Shown here: in pieces, positions 25,185 through 34,134 of the stretch
How positions within the stretch are numbered: position 1 is the stretch's first letter
Layout of the letters: every line of letters begins with the position of its first letter
Assembly: GCA_963977525.1 (NCBI GenBank)
Contig: CAXBPC010000004.1
Span: forward strand, 62,001-126,000
Reading direction: 5' to 3'
Source of the DNA: Ancylomarina sp963977525
GTDB lineage: Bacteria > Bacteroidota > Bacteroidia > Bacteroidales > Marinifilaceae
DNA: 64,000 nucleotides
Program-made: the position numbers and the translations under genes
The notes under the pieces: model-generated
Told to the model about the DNA's origin: nothing
Seen by the model: only the letters and a program-made list of their open reading frames with translations
Databases searched by the model: none

Positions 25185-25721
25185 ATGACAAAGAAAATAA
25201 TATCCCTTGGAGCTAGTAATAGTACGAAATCAATCAATAGAATTTTAGCACGTTATGCCTCTAAAGAAATGAATGAAGTCGAATTTGAACTTTTGGATCT
25301 GAATGATTTTGAGATGCCAATTTATAGTGCTGATAGGGAAAATGAAACGGGTATTCCAGAATTAGCTCATCAGTTTAAAGCTCTTATTCTTAAAGCTGAT
25401 GGCATCCTAATTTCTTTTGCTGAACACAATAGTGCTTATTCGGCAGCTTATAAAAATATATACGATTGGGTTTCTCGAATAGAATCGGATGTTTGGGGAA
25501 ACAAGCCTATGTTTTTGATGGCGACATCGCCAGGAGGTTATGGAGGGAAATCAGTATTAGCCATGGCCACTGCTAGGTATGAACGTTCTAATAATAAACC
25601 TATCTTAAATTTTTCTTTACCTTCTTTCTATGAGAATTTCTCCGATGAGGAGGGGATAAATAATGCTGTTTTACTGAAAGAATTTCAAACACAACTTAAG
25701 CAATTTGAAGAAGCTTTGTAA
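25185..25721 (+). CDS. NADPH-dependent FMN reductase-like protein
   Basis: The protein has 178 residues from ATG 25185 (MTKKIISLGASNSTKSINRI); an in-frame ATG at 25158 would add nine residues. The flavodoxin-like FMN reductase fold shows GASNSTKSIN for phosphate binding, 'ADGILISFAEHNSAYSAAYKN' and the FMN loop ATSPGGYGG. It probably reduces FMN or quinones with NAD(P)H. Its stop codon overlaps the ATG of the pterin dehydratase gene, so the two are translationally coupled. Confidence 0.85.
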   Translation: MTKKIISLGASNSTKSINRILARYASKEMNEVEFELLDLNDFEMPIYSADRENETGIPELAHQFKALILKADGILISFAEHNSAYSAAYKNIYDWVSRIESDVWGNKPMFLMATSPGGYGGKSVLAMATARYERSNNKPILNFSLPSFYENFSDEEGINNAVLLKEFQTQLKQFEEAL

Positions 25722-26047
25722 TGACTAATTTATCGAATAAGAAATGTACGCCTTGTAGAGGTGGGATCCCTCCACTTGAGGAGAAAGAAATTAATCAACA
25801 TCTGGCTAAGCTTAATGGCTGGCAAGTTGTTGACTTGCATCACTTGTTGAAAATATTTTTATTCTCAGACTTTAAATCTGCTTTAGCATTCGTTAATCAA
25901 GTTGGAGAAATAGCCGAAGATGAAAATCATCATCCAGATATGATATTATCTTGGGGAAAGGTTGTAGTCTCAATTTGGACTCATAAGATTGATGGATTGC
26001 ACGAAAATGATTTTATTTTAGCAGCTAAAATAGATGAGCTCTTGTAG
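25721..26047 (+). CDS. 4a-hydroxytetrahydrobiopterin dehydratase (PCD/DCoH)
   Basis: The 108-residue enzyme recycles the pterin cofactor of aromatic amino-acid hydroxylases or acts in other pterin metabolism. The family signature CTPCRGGIPPL near the N-terminus, LNGWQVV, the catalytic ENHHPDMI and WTHKIDGLHENDF are all present, and the length is normal. It starts within the stop codon of the FMN reductase gene. No phenylalanine hydroxylase gene is visible nearby. Confidence 0.93.
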   Translation: MTNLSNKKCTPCRGGIPPLEEKEINQHLAKLNGWQVVDLHHLLKIFLFSDFKSALAFVNQVGEIAEDENHHPDMILSWGKVVVSIWTHKIDGLHENDFILAAKIDELL

Positions 26048-26075
26048 CAAGGATTAAGCCCACAATAGAATAGTA

Positions 26076-26420
26076 ATGCAAAATAAAATGGTGAAACTAT
26101 TTTCATACGGAACGCTTCAGTTTGAACGAGTACAGTTGGATACATTTGGAAGAATTTTGGTTGGTAAAAAAGATGTATTAAGAAAATATACGCTTTCGAA
26201 CATTAAAATTACTGATCCGAATGTTATTAAATCGAGTGGGACGGATATGCATCCTATTCTTGAATTTTCAGGAAAAGAGCAGGATATTGTAGAAGGAACC
26301 ATATTCGAATTGACCAATAAAGAGTTGTTGGAAGCAGACAGTTATGAAGTTGATGATTATAAAAGAGATGAATTAACATTTGCATCAGGCCAGTCGGCCT
26401 ATGTTTATTTAAAGAAATAA
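26076..26420 (+). CDS. AIG2-like gamma-glutamylcyclotransferase-fold protein
   Basis: The 114-residue protein has the FSYGTLQ loop that binds the gamma-glutamyl group in GGCT/AIG2 proteins. The catalytic-type acid is in ELLEADSYEVDDYKR. The natural substrate is unknown. It may start at ATG 26076 or at the internal 'MVKLFSYG'. It lies 28 bases after the pterin dehydratase and 22 bases before phzF-like, so a four-gene operon is likely. Confidence 0.85.
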   Translation: MQNKMVKLFSYGTLQFERVQLDTFGRILVGKKDVLRKYTLSNIKITDPNVIKSSGTDMHPILEFSGKEQDIVEGTIFELTNKELLEADSYEVDDYKRDELTFASGQSAYVYLKK

Positions 26421-26442
26421 GAACTTCCCTTAATTAACTATA

Positions 26443-27231
26443 ATGAAATTAGATCTCTATCAGATTGATGCTTTTACCGATAAAATGTTTGGAGGAAATC
26501 CAGCTTGTGTGGTGCCATTGAAAACATGGTTGCCTGATGCGCTTCTTTTTAATATTGCAAAAGAAAATGCTGTTCCAGAAACTGCGTTTTTCATTATAAA
26601 GGAAAAGAAGGTGCATTTGCGTTGGTTTACACCTGATGTGGAAATGGATTTATGTGGTCATGCAACACTTGCAAGCGCTTATGTCTTGAAAGAAATTTTG
26701 AATTATTCTGAAGATACAATTGTATTTGAAAGCTTAAGTGGTGATTTGACTGTTAGTATAGAGGATGGCTTATATACTTTGGATTTTCCTTCAAGAATGC
26801 CTGTTGAAGCAAAATTACTACAGGTTATTGAGGATGCGTTAAACATACAGCCTAAACAGGTTTTGAAAGCAAGAGATTACGTATTGGTTTATGAGAACGA
26901 GACCGATATTCGAAATATTAAAATTGACAGGCAGATTTTTGATCAAATTAATCTCGATCCAGGAGGCGTAATTGTTACGGCTAAAGGTGATACATGTGAT
27001 TTTGTGTCTCGATTTTTCACTCCACAAGCTTCTATATTGGAAGATCCGGTAACGGGTTCAGCTCATTGTTCATTAACGCCTTATTGGAGTAAAGAATTGA
27101 ATAAAAAAGAGATGTGTGCTAGACAAATATCTGAGCGTGGAGGCAAGTTAATTTGTATTGATAAAGGAGAAAGAGTTTGGATTCGAGGTAAAGCTAAAAC
27201 ATATTCAAAAGGTGCTTTGTGGACGGAATAG
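26443..27231 (+). CDS. PhzF-family isomerase
   Basis: The 262-residue protein is built of two pseudo-symmetric halves like PhzF and diaminopimelate epimerase. The first half opens 'YQIDAFTDKMFGGNPACVV' and contains the catalytic-type glutamate in 'NAVPETAFF' and the 'DLCGHATLA' loop. The second half contains 'ILEDPVTGSAHCSL'. Substrate in this organism is unknown; phenazine genes are absent. It is the last gene of the probable operon, followed by a terminator. Confidence 0.92.
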   Translation: MKLDLYQIDAFTDKMFGGNPACVVPLKTWLPDALLFNIAKENAVPETAFFIIKEKKVHLRWFTPDVEMDLCGHATLASAYVLKEILNYSEDTIVFESLSGDLTVSIEDGLYTLDFPSRMPVEAKLLQVIEDALNIQPKQVLKARDYVLVYENETDIRNIKIDRQIFDQINLDPGGVIVTAKGDTCDFVSRFFTPQASILEDPVTGSAHCSLTPYWSKELNKKEMCARQISERGGKLICIDKGERVWIRGKAKTYSKGALWTE

Positions 27232-27232
27232 A

Positions 27233-27263
27233 AAAAATCTGTAGATGGATCTACAGACTTTTC
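27233..27263. terminator. Bidirectional terminator
   Basis: The perfect palindrome AATCTGTAGAT-GG-ATCTACAGACT, with A-rich left and T-rich right flanks, lies between convergent genes. Confidence 0.85.
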
Positions 27264-27271
27264 TAATAGAT

Positions 27272-27886
27272 TTATTTGCTTGTTGCTTCTCTAGCAAGTA
27301 CCCAAAAATAAAGAGAGGCTACAGTGTTGTAAGGTGAAAATCGTTCACGATAAACTTCGAATTCTTTTTTCGAGAGAGAATCTAAACCATATAAATACAT
27401 TATTCCATTGCGTATTGCGAGATCCCCATAACTAATAATATCTGGGCGAGTTAAAGAAAAAATCATAAACATTTCAGCCGTCCACATCCCAACACCATTT
27501 AAGGCCGTTAATTTCTCAATTATTTCTTCATTACTTAGTTCGTGAAGTTTATCGAAATCAACTGTTTTGGACTGAGCAGCTTCAGCAATACCTCTTATGT
27601 AGTTCACCTTCCTATTAGACATACCACACGATTGAATGGATTCGTGGCTGGCATTCAAAATGTTTTCAGCGCTAATATCTCCAATAAGATTACTTAACCT
27701 AATCTTAACTGTTGCTGCAGCTTTTGTCGATATTTGTTGACTGATAATACTTGAAATAAGAGCAAAGAATGGTTCCGGAGTTATAGGACGTTCAATCATG
27801 CCAATGCGATCAATAGCGATGGCTAGTTTGTCACATTTGCTTTTCAGATAATCAAGCTCAGTTTCTCCATATTTGTAGTAGTCCAT
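27272..27886 (-). CDS. DNA-3-methyladenine glycosylase II-like (HhH-GPD, AlkA family)
   Basis: The 204-residue base-excision repair enzyme removes alkylated purines. It has the helix-hairpin-helix LNGVGMWTAEMF followed by the catalytic aspartate in ISYGDLAIRNG. The 'ISSIISQQISTKAA' helix is typical. The protein lacks the N-terminal beta domain of E. coli AlkA, which is usual for short AlkA-like members. It is 18 bases from the phosphatase gene on the same strand, so co-transcription is possible. Confidence 0.9.
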   Translation of the reverse strand: MDYYKYGETELDYLKSKCDKLAIAIDRIGMIERPITPEPFFALISSIISQQISTKAAATVKIRLSNLIGDISAENILNASHESIQSCGMSNRKVNYIRGIAEAAQSKTVDFDKLHELSNEEIIEKLTALNGVGMWTAEMFMIFSLTRPDIISYGDLAIRNGIMYLYGLDSLSKKEFEVYRERFSPYNTVASLYFWVLAREATSK

Positions 27887-27904
27887 AGTTCTTGCTATTA
27901 GTCT

Positions 27905-29293
27905 TTATTTAAGAAGTTTCTTGTTACTATTTTCACTTAAATGATAGAACTTTCCATTTTCAATAAGTAAAGCTTGATTTGGTATAGAGTCATCAGCCAA
28001 AGGGATATTCACGTCAATAATTTTGCCATTAAAGGAAGCACTTAGGATTTCATTCTCCGTATGTCCCACTACAATTTTTGAAACATTGAGTTTCTCTAGA
28101 ATACCGTCAAGTTCAACTTCTGTGATCTTCTTATATTTTGATCTATCCATAAAATAGCCACGATACCAAAAAGGGCCAAAGGATTTTAATATTTGAGTAT
28201 ATTCTTCCTCATTTTCAGCATTCGAACCAGCAAGTAAATATTGTCTCATTAAACTATTGACTTGTTCAAGGCTTATTCCTGAATCAACTTGTTTTTTCGA
28301 AATGCCACCATGAACAAAAAGAACATCATTAATTTTCGTCATTGAATTCTTAGAGCGTAACCATTCACCTAATACTGAGTTTGGATGAAAAAGAGCATCG
28401 TAATCTAATCCTAAATTATTACATAGATTTTTGTAGTCGCTAGCAATATATCTGTTGTCCTTATTAAGTACCATCAATTCATGATTCCCAAAGGTAATAT
28501 GAACTTGTCCGCCAGCCTTCTCAGCTTCTTGCTCTAAGCGGTAGATGAACCAAAGCGTTTCAGTCACCTTATTTCCTCTATCGAAAATATCACCAACAAA
28601 TACCAAATGACCTTTGTTCCAATTCCATCTTAACTGATTATCTATAACGCCATGAGTTTGTAGGTTGTTTATCAATCGATCAAACTGACCATGAATATCA
28701 CCAACAACGAAAACAGGCTCTTGAGTTTCAATTTGCCATTTAGGCGTTTTACTTTCTCGAATAGAATAGTTTGTTGTATCGCCAGCCCAGCCTTTGAAAG
28801 AGCTTAAATTCTGTTCTAAGTATTTGCCAGTTAGGTAGGTTTTACTTTCAATTGAATCATGTTTTAGATAGTAGGCATAAAGTCCATTCTCAGTTCTATC
28901 AACAAAAGGGCCATCGTTAAGATTTGACAAGCCATTCTTAAAAACGACTGCACCATTCTTAAGGAGTAATTCTATCGATTCCTGATTGTTAGCTCTGATG
29001 GCAAAATTCAATGCCGTGTAACCCTCGCAATTTACAGCGTTTATATCGCAGCCTTTTTTTATGAGAGCTCTTGTTACGCTAGGTAAAGCTCTTTTTGCAG
29101 CCCAATGAATGGGGGATAGGCCTAAAGAATCTGGTGCATCTATTTTGGCGTCTGAATTAATTATTTGTAGGGCATTTTCTACCTGGCGATTATTAATAGC
29201 TTGAATAAGGTCAGAAGTGTTATTATTAGATTGACATGCTATTAATGTCACAAGGCAAGAAAAGAGTACTCCTTTGAAAACTGTTTTAATCAT
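27905..29293 (-). CDS. Lipoprotein with ankyrin repeats fused to calcineurin-like phosphoesterase
   Basis: The 462-residue protein has a lipobox at residue 20 (TLIAC), ankyrin repeats at about 25-120 (LGLSPIHWAAKRALPSV, EGYTALNFAIRANNQ), then a metallophosphoesterase domain. The latter has the classic GDIHG (198-202), GDIFDRG (234-240) and GNHE (269-272) motifs for two metal ions, with later His residues in VHGG and VVGHTE. It is close to the PPP/Shewanella-type protein phosphatase group. Location in the periplasm or on the cell surface and the substrate are unknown. The fusion with ankyrin repeats is uncommon. Confidence 0.88.
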   Translation of the reverse strand: MIKTVFKGVLFSCLVTLIACQSNNNTSDLIQAINNRQVENALQIINSDAKIDAPDSLGLSPIHWAAKRALPSVTRALIKKGCDINAVNCEGYTALNFAIRANNQESIELLLKNGAVVFKNGLSNLNDGPFVDRTENGLYAYYLKHDSIESKTYLTGKYLEQNLSSFKGWAGDTTNYSIRESKTPKWQIETQEPVFVVGDIHGQFDRLINNLQTHGVIDNQLRWNWNKGHLVFVGDIFDRGNKVTETLWFIYRLEQEAEKAGGQVHITFGNHELMVLNKDNRYIASDYKNLCNNLGLDYDALFHPNSVLGEWLRSKNSMTKINDVLFVHGGISKKQVDSGISLEQVNSLMRQYLLAGSNAENEEEYTQILKSFGPFWYRGYFMDRSKYKKITEVELDGILEKLNVSKIVVGHTENEILSASFNGKIIDVNIPLADDSIPNQALLIENGKFYHLSENSNKKLLK

Positions 29294-29578
29294 AGGTTGG
29301 TTTAGTTTTAATGTTGGTCGTACTTCTTAAACAATTAGAATGTACATATTCAGTTTTTATTTAAGTCGTATGCAAGGATAATAAATCTATTTCAGATGGA
29401 CTATCCAACTTCAATTTTTTATTGTGAATTAGGGCTGAAAAAGACCATTAATAGGGTAGAAATATATCCCGTTATGATTGTGTGAATTTAGCAGGGTGAA
29501 GCTAAGTGGTTGATATGTAATGTGGTGGGTGGTGTGTTTAATTCTGGGTTATTTATACCTCAAAGTCTTTTTTTTTTA
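29294..29578. other. Divergent intergenic region upstream of the B12 unit
   Basis: AT-rich DNA between the phosphatase gene and the B12 riboswitch, with no other gene. It should hold both promoters; only the rightward -7 element is listed. Confidence 0.4.
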
Positions 29579-29586
29579 TACATTTG
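29579..29586 (+). promoter_or_regulatory. Bacteroidota-type -7 promoter element (TACATTTG)
   Basis: TACATTTG fits the TAnnTTTG -7 consensus of the Bacteroidota major sigma factor and lies just upstream of the riboswitch. A clear TTTG -33 element is not obvious. Confidence 0.5.
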
Positions 29587-29591
29587 CAGCG

Positions 29592-29775
29592 TAATTGGTT
29601 CTCGTTAATCTGACTTTTGTCAGATAGAGATCAAAAGGGAATCCGGTGTAAGTCCGGAGCTGTTCCCGTAGCTGTAAGCTCAGAAAAAAACTTTTTCACT
29701 GCAATGCCACTGTCTAATATCAAGGATGGGAAGGCCGAAAAAGTTGAGTAAGTCAGAAGACCTGCCAATGCAAAC
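29592..29775 (+). promoter_or_regulatory. Cobalamin (B12) riboswitch
   Basis: Conserved elements appear in order: AAAAGGGAA with CCGGTGTAAGTCCGG (29633-29656), the core GAGCTGTTCCCGTAGCTGTA, GCCACTG (29706), GGGAAGGC (29729) and the B12-box AGTCAGAAGACCTGCC (29751-29766). It should reduce expression of the downstream btuB/btuG genes when adenosyl- or other cobalamins are plentiful. The ~100-base stretch to the btuB ATG is the expression platform. Confidence 0.95.
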
Positions 29776-29874
29776 TTAATTTTCAAAACATTCGGAGAAG
29801 ATGTTTGGAGCTGTGTCTTATATATTTCTATAAATAGACCCATCCCTTATATTTCCTTTGCTATCAAAACGATA

Positions 29875-31860
29875 ATGAGGAGCATATTTACTTATATTCT
29901 ATTATTCTTTGCTTTAAGCCCAGCTTATTCAAATTTTTCTGATGCCTTTTATTCTACAAGTGATAGCATAACTGGAAATGCACATAAGACGAGCATTTTA
30001 ACAGTATTCGATACCATTCAGTTAAACGAGGTGGTGAGTTATGGCAAGCTGAAAAAATACCAATCTGGTGCAAAAATCGAAATCATTCCTGCTCGCCAGT
30101 TCGACGCTCATCGAGATGGAAGTTTAGAGCAATTATTATCACGAACTCTCCCTATTGTTCTAAAATCAACTGCGGGTACTTTATCTACCATACGCTTACG
30201 AGGTACTTCACCTGACCATACAAGTGTTAACTTTGGAGGTATCAACCTTAATTCACTAACACTAGGACAGTCGAACATGAGTAATGTGCCTATGTATCTA
30301 TTCGATGAAGTGGGTGTTCAATTCGGTAGTGCCAGTACTGTAAATGGTTCAGGAAGTATTGGTGGAGCCATACACCTTGGTCTTAAAAATAACTGGACTA
30401 AAGGTGTTAAAGCAGAGGCTAGAATTTCTCATGGCTCTTTTGGTGAAGAATTATATGGCACAAAAATATATTTAGGTAATGGTAAGTTTGAATCTGTAAC
30501 ACGAGCCTATTACTATAAAAAAGATAATAATTTTAAATTCACGAACACAGCTGTGCATGATTTTGAAAAAGGCATCTTTCAGATTGAAGATGTACAGCGA
30601 AATGCAAATATTGAAAACAAGGGTTTAATCCAAGAATTAAATTATAAATTTTCAGAGAAAGAGACATTCATATTTAATCTTTGGCTAGAGAAAGATTGGC
30701 ATCTGGTTCAGCAAAATATGCAAGAAAACTACTATAAACCTGATCAGAAAGAGCCCTATGAAGATAAACATATCAGGTTGTGGACATCGTATAAAAACGA
30801 TAAAAAAGCCATTAAGTATGAGATCAGTGGGGGGTATGTATACGATATCGGCATTCACAATGAAAACACAGATGATACCATTCAGACTCAACGGATAATT
30901 GGAGAGGCATATATGGAGCATGAGCTAAACAAAAAAACAAGTTATAAAATCGGTGCAAAAACTAGCAGAATATATCCCACAGTTTATTCCTATTCTGGCG
31001 ATCTAGAATACGAAGATAGAGTCGATTTTTATGCTTCATATTTTCACAAGATTAATCGTAAACTTACGGTTACAATCAATTTACGTCAAGGTTTGGTAAC
31101 GGATTTCAAAGTTCCTTTCACACCAACTTTAGGTTTTAAATACCTCGTATTCTCCAAAGAAACTCATGCTCTAAACATAAATGGAAATATCGCTAAAAGT
31201 TATCGTGTACCAACTTTTAATGATCGTTTTTGGGGCGACCAAGGGAATCCTAATTTAAATCCTGAAAAGGGTATAAACTATGAGTTAGGTTTTAAGTGGA
31301 ATTATTCGAATAATAAGACTTCTGGGCACATACAACTGAATACTTATTACCTGAAAGTTGATGAATGGATACTATGGGTGAATAACAATGATTGGGTGCC
31401 ACAAAATGTTCAAGAAGTAGAAAGTAAAGGTCTTGAATTAATGACACTATGGAACTACTCACTTTTCGGTCTAAAAACAGAATCAGGATTCAATTATTCA
31501 TATACCTCAACAGAACGTAAAAAATCATATTCTATAACAGATGCAGTTGGCCGACAATTGGAATATGTCCCCCTACATAGTGGTAATTTTTATTCAACTA
31601 CTAGTTATAAAAACACCGATGTTTCAATAGATTGTAAATACACTGACAAACAATACACCAATGAAGAAGACGGTAATATTCTTTCATCTTATTTTCTTCT
31701 CAATTTTTCAGTAGGTCACCAGTTTAAATTAAACAACAAAAATAAAATCAAAATAAAAGGCATGCTTAATAATATCCTTAATACTGAATATCAGTCAACA
31801 TTTGGATTTGCCATGCCAGGTGTTAATTACAGATTAAGTCTAACTTATAATATCAATTAA
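29875..31860 (+). CDS. btuB: BtuB-like TonB-dependent cobalamin receptor
   Basis: The 661-residue outer-membrane receptor has a signal peptide (1-19), a TonB-box-like stretch around 'DTIQLNEVV', a plug domain (~60-170; LEQLLSRTLPIVLKSTAG, IRLRGTSPDHTSVNFGG) and a 22-strand-type barrel ending RLSLTYNIN. Direct control by the B12 riboswitch and the BtuG-like partner one base downstream show that the ligand is a cobamide. It lacks the long SusC-type N-terminal extension. TonB/ExbBD would have to be encoded elsewhere. Confidence 0.93.
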   Translation: MRSIFTYILLFFALSPAYSNFSDAFYSTSDSITGNAHKTSILTVFDTIQLNEVVSYGKLKKYQSGAKIEIIPARQFDAHRDGSLEQLLSRTLPIVLKSTAGTLSTIRLRGTSPDHTSVNFGGINLNSLTLGQSNMSNVPMYLFDEVGVQFGSASTVNGSGSIGGAIHLGLKNNWTKGVKAEARISHGSFGEELYGTKIYLGNGKFESVTRAYYYKKDNNFKFTNTAVHDFEKGIFQIEDVQRNANIENKGLIQELNYKFSEKETFIFNLWLEKDWHLVQQNMQENYYKPDQKEPYEDKHIRLWTSYKNDKKAIKYEISGGYVYDIGIHNENTDDTIQTQRIIGEAYMEHELNKKTSYKIGAKTSRIYPTVYSYSGDLEYEDRVDFYASYFHKINRKLTVTINLRQGLVTDFKVPFTPTLGFKYLVFSKETHALNINGNIAKSYRVPTFNDRFWGDQGNPNLNPEKGINYELGFKWNYSNNKTSGHIQLNTYYLKVDEWILWVNNNDWVPQNVQEVESKGLELMTLWNYSLFGLKTESGFNYSYTSTERKKSYSITDAVGRQLEYVPLHSGNFYSTTSYKNTDVSIDCKYTDKQYTNEEDGNILSSYFLLNFSVGHQFKLNNKNKIKIKGMLNNILNTEYQSTFGFAMPGVNYRLSLTYNIN

Positions 31861-31861
31861 A

Positions 31862-32935
31862 ATGAAAATTAAATTCTTATCAATGTTAGCCATTGCGGCT
31901 ACTTTATTCGCTTCATGTAACTCTGATGATAATAATGATACTGCTCCAGGGGCAGGCACAAGCTACGTGGTAAATTATGGTAGTTTTTCGGGAGATAAAT
32001 CTAGTATTTCGGTTTACGATAATGATAATGACGTTTTAACCAATGGTCATTACGAAGCAGTAAACACTGTTGCTATGGTTTCTAATGTGCAATATGCCTA
32101 TAATTACGACGGAAATATATACATGATGGGTAACAATGCCGATCAAGTATTCTGGGTAGATGAAATTACATTTAAACAAACTCAAAACGGTATTACTGAT
32201 AAGATTATTAAACCACGCTATTGTGTAGCCGATGGAAACTATCTTTATGTCTCATGTTGGGGTGGTGATATCTGGACTGACATCACACTTTCTTATATTG
32301 CAAAAGTAAATATCAATACTAAAAAAGTAGAGAAGAAAATTGCACTAGAAGGTGGACCTGAAGGTTTAGCTATTGTTAATGGCAAACTATATGCTACTCT
32401 TAACTATAAAAATAGCATTGCTGTAATGGATTTAGATACAGAAGCTATCAGTTATATCGAAACTCAAGCAGTATCAAGTTATTTTATTAAAGACAATAAG
32501 GATAATCTTTATGCTTCTCAAGTTAGTAGTTACTCTTCTCCTTCTACAGAAACAGGTTTAGCTTATATTAATACGACTACTGATGAGTATGAATTATATA
32601 AATTAGATGGTATCAGTACTAGCTATGTGAATATCATGTCGGCTAATGATGATTTCTCAAAGTTATATGTAATGACTTCGGCTTATGATACTAACTGGAA
32701 TCTTTCTGGCGCTATTGCAGTATTCGATACAGCAACTAAAAGTTTCGAAGCTAAAAATGTAGTAGAAGGTATTTCAGGATTAAATGGTGTCGGTTTTAAT
32801 GATGATAAAGTATTCTCTTTTGTTTCTCCAAGTACAACTGCTAATGGAAAACTTGTGACTTATACTACTGATGGTACTTTGATTAAAGAATATGAAACTG
32901 GTATTTCTCCTTTAATGCTTTTAGAGGTTAAATAA
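31862..32935 (+). CDS. btuG: BtuG-like surface beta-propeller lipoprotein
   Basis: The 357-residue protein has a lipobox (LFASC) followed by the acidic NSDDNND, which matches the Bacteroidota surface-export signal. The rest is a YncE/DUF5074-type seven-bladed beta-propeller with repeats such as VSNVQYAYNYDGNIYMMG, YCVADGNYLYVSCWGG and EGLAIVNGKLYATL. In Bacteroides, BtuG is a surface lipoprotein that binds B12 very tightly and caps BtuB. Position one base after btuB, under the same riboswitch, supports that role. Sequence identity to BtuG cannot be measured here. Confidence 0.8.
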   Translation: MKIKFLSMLAIAATLFASCNSDDNNDTAPGAGTSYVVNYGSFSGDKSSISVYDNDNDVLTNGHYEAVNTVAMVSNVQYAYNYDGNIYMMGNNADQVFWVDEITFKQTQNGITDKIIKPRYCVADGNYLYVSCWGGDIWTDITLSYIAKVNINTKKVEKKIALEGGPEGLAIVNGKLYATLNYKNSIAVMDLDTEAISYIETQAVSSYFIKDNKDNLYASQVSSYSSPSTETGLAYINTTTDEYELYKLDGISTSYVNIMSANDDFSKLYVMTSAYDTNWNLSGAIAVFDTATKSFEAKNVVEGISGLNGVGFNDDKVFSFVSPSTTANGKLVTYTTDGTLIKEYETGISPLMLLEVK

Positions 32936-32967
32936 TTAGTTACAACAGACATATAAAACAGTTTTTG

Positions 32968-32998
32968 AAAAGAGCAGACGCAAGTTTGCTCTTTTTTA
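32968..32998 (+). terminator. Rho-independent terminator of the btuBG unit
   Basis: The stem AAAAGAGCA / TTGCTCTTTT with a short loop and T-run lies about 35 bases after btuG-like. Confidence 0.8.
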
Positions 32999-33127
32999 TG
33001 CCTTATAATATCTCGTACTGATATTGCGTCAAACAAAAAAAGTAATATTATTTTATATCAACGTAGTATTAAAATTTAAAAGAAACTTCCTCAAGGAAGC
33101 TTCCTTTTTTTTAGAATCGAATTTTCG

Positions 33128-34115
33128 CTATTTAAGAAGCGTGATCGAACCTTCTCTATGATACTTACCATCCACTTTCACGCCTTGCCAAGTTGCACCA
33201 TTATTAAATATGGCTCTAATTTTCCAGATATAAACACCTTGTGGAAGAGGTTTCCCTTTAAAGTTTCCATCCCAGCCTTCAGCAGGCCTGCCATCTTTTA
33301 TTTGATTGGAAAACCAAATCACTTTCCCCAATGATCGAAAACCTCTATTTTATAAGTATGAAGTCCAATACCCTTTGGAAGGAGTAATGCGATTTGAGGG
33401 TTCGGATTTCCAGGGTTGTAAGCATTGGGCACAAAGATGGCACTCATCATGTCAACAGCAACTGGCTTTGTAATTGTATTTTCATATGTATATTTTGATT
33501 GTGCATTTAATCTCTATGGGTATAATTCCCGAGGCTTGCCTCGTAAGTAATTAGTATTTTGTGACTCGATGTCACAGAGTAGTAAATATATTCATAAAAG
33601 CCACAATGTTACAGTGTTGTTGTACCATTTAGTAACAAGTGCAAAGTATCGCAGAGTAGTTTTCACTCAAGATGTAGACTTAGTTTTGATATCAGTTTGT
33701 AATGAGCTTGAAAAGCGTTATGATATTCGATTTTTAGAGATTGGAATAACTATACTTTGATTCAGTAGTCAACACTATCGTGTAAAAGCCATTGTTTGTA
33801 AAAGTGTGTTTGGAGCAAAACCGGTAGATTTATTGCCATCTCTAAAATCCCATAGGTATGAGATGGCATTAAGACAGTTATTTTTAAACCCAACAGGGGT
33901 ATTAATGGCTGCAACGCCTTCGTGGGCAAATTCCATTTGAGCTAAAGGATTCACACCTATCATTTTTCAATAAGCTCGGTACAACCTTCACTATTTGTAA
34001 TAAATAGTGACACCTTATAACCTCTCATTTCATCGAATTGGTGCTCCGGATTTTGCAAATCGGATGTTGTACCTCCTTCAAATGTCCATAACTAGTCAGT
34101 TTAAATACAAGCTCC
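33128..34115 (-). pseudogene. T9SS type B-sorted PKD-domain protein, broken
   Basis: Read on the minus strand, fragments in different frames form one secreted protein. A PKD domain (WTFEGGTTSDLQNPEHQF ... FITNSEGCTELIEK) is followed by a frameshift near 33960 and a second PKD domain (SYLWDFRDGN...). Another frameshift near 33800 leads to FTNNGFYTIVLTTESKY, and an insertion spans 33489-33762. The C-terminal gliding-motility/type B sorting domain is VPNAYNPGNPNP ... YKIEVFDHWGK, a frameshift in a G-run near 33330, then IWFSNQIKDG ... GWDGNFKGKPLPQGVYIWKI. At least three frameshifts plus an insertion mean it is dead. It lies divergent to porP/sprF, the usual partner of such cargo. Confidence 0.85.
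33489..33762 (+). mobile_element. Insertion with IS200/RAYT-like transposase remnant and REP hairpin
   Basis: The insertion is bordered by near-identical 12-bp direct repeats TATATTTTGATT (33489-33500) and TATACTTTGATT (33751-33762). Inside is a perfect hairpin CGAGGC-TT-GCCTCG (33530-33543) and a plus-strand frame (33569-33760) reading YIHKSHNVTVLLYHLVTSAK then RRVVFTQDVD, the N-terminus of an IS200/IS605-type Y1 transposase. The frame ends after FLEIG, so the catalytic tyrosine half is gone. Removing the 262 bases between the repeats rejoins the PKD reading frame of the host gene in phase. Confidence 0.75.
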
Positions 34116-34134
34116 TATCTTTCATAGCTTTATC

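Noticed and set aside
29631..29843. Minus-strand gene over the riboswitch
   Set aside because: The frame is only the complement of the conserved cobalamin riboswitch and encodes nothing recognisable.
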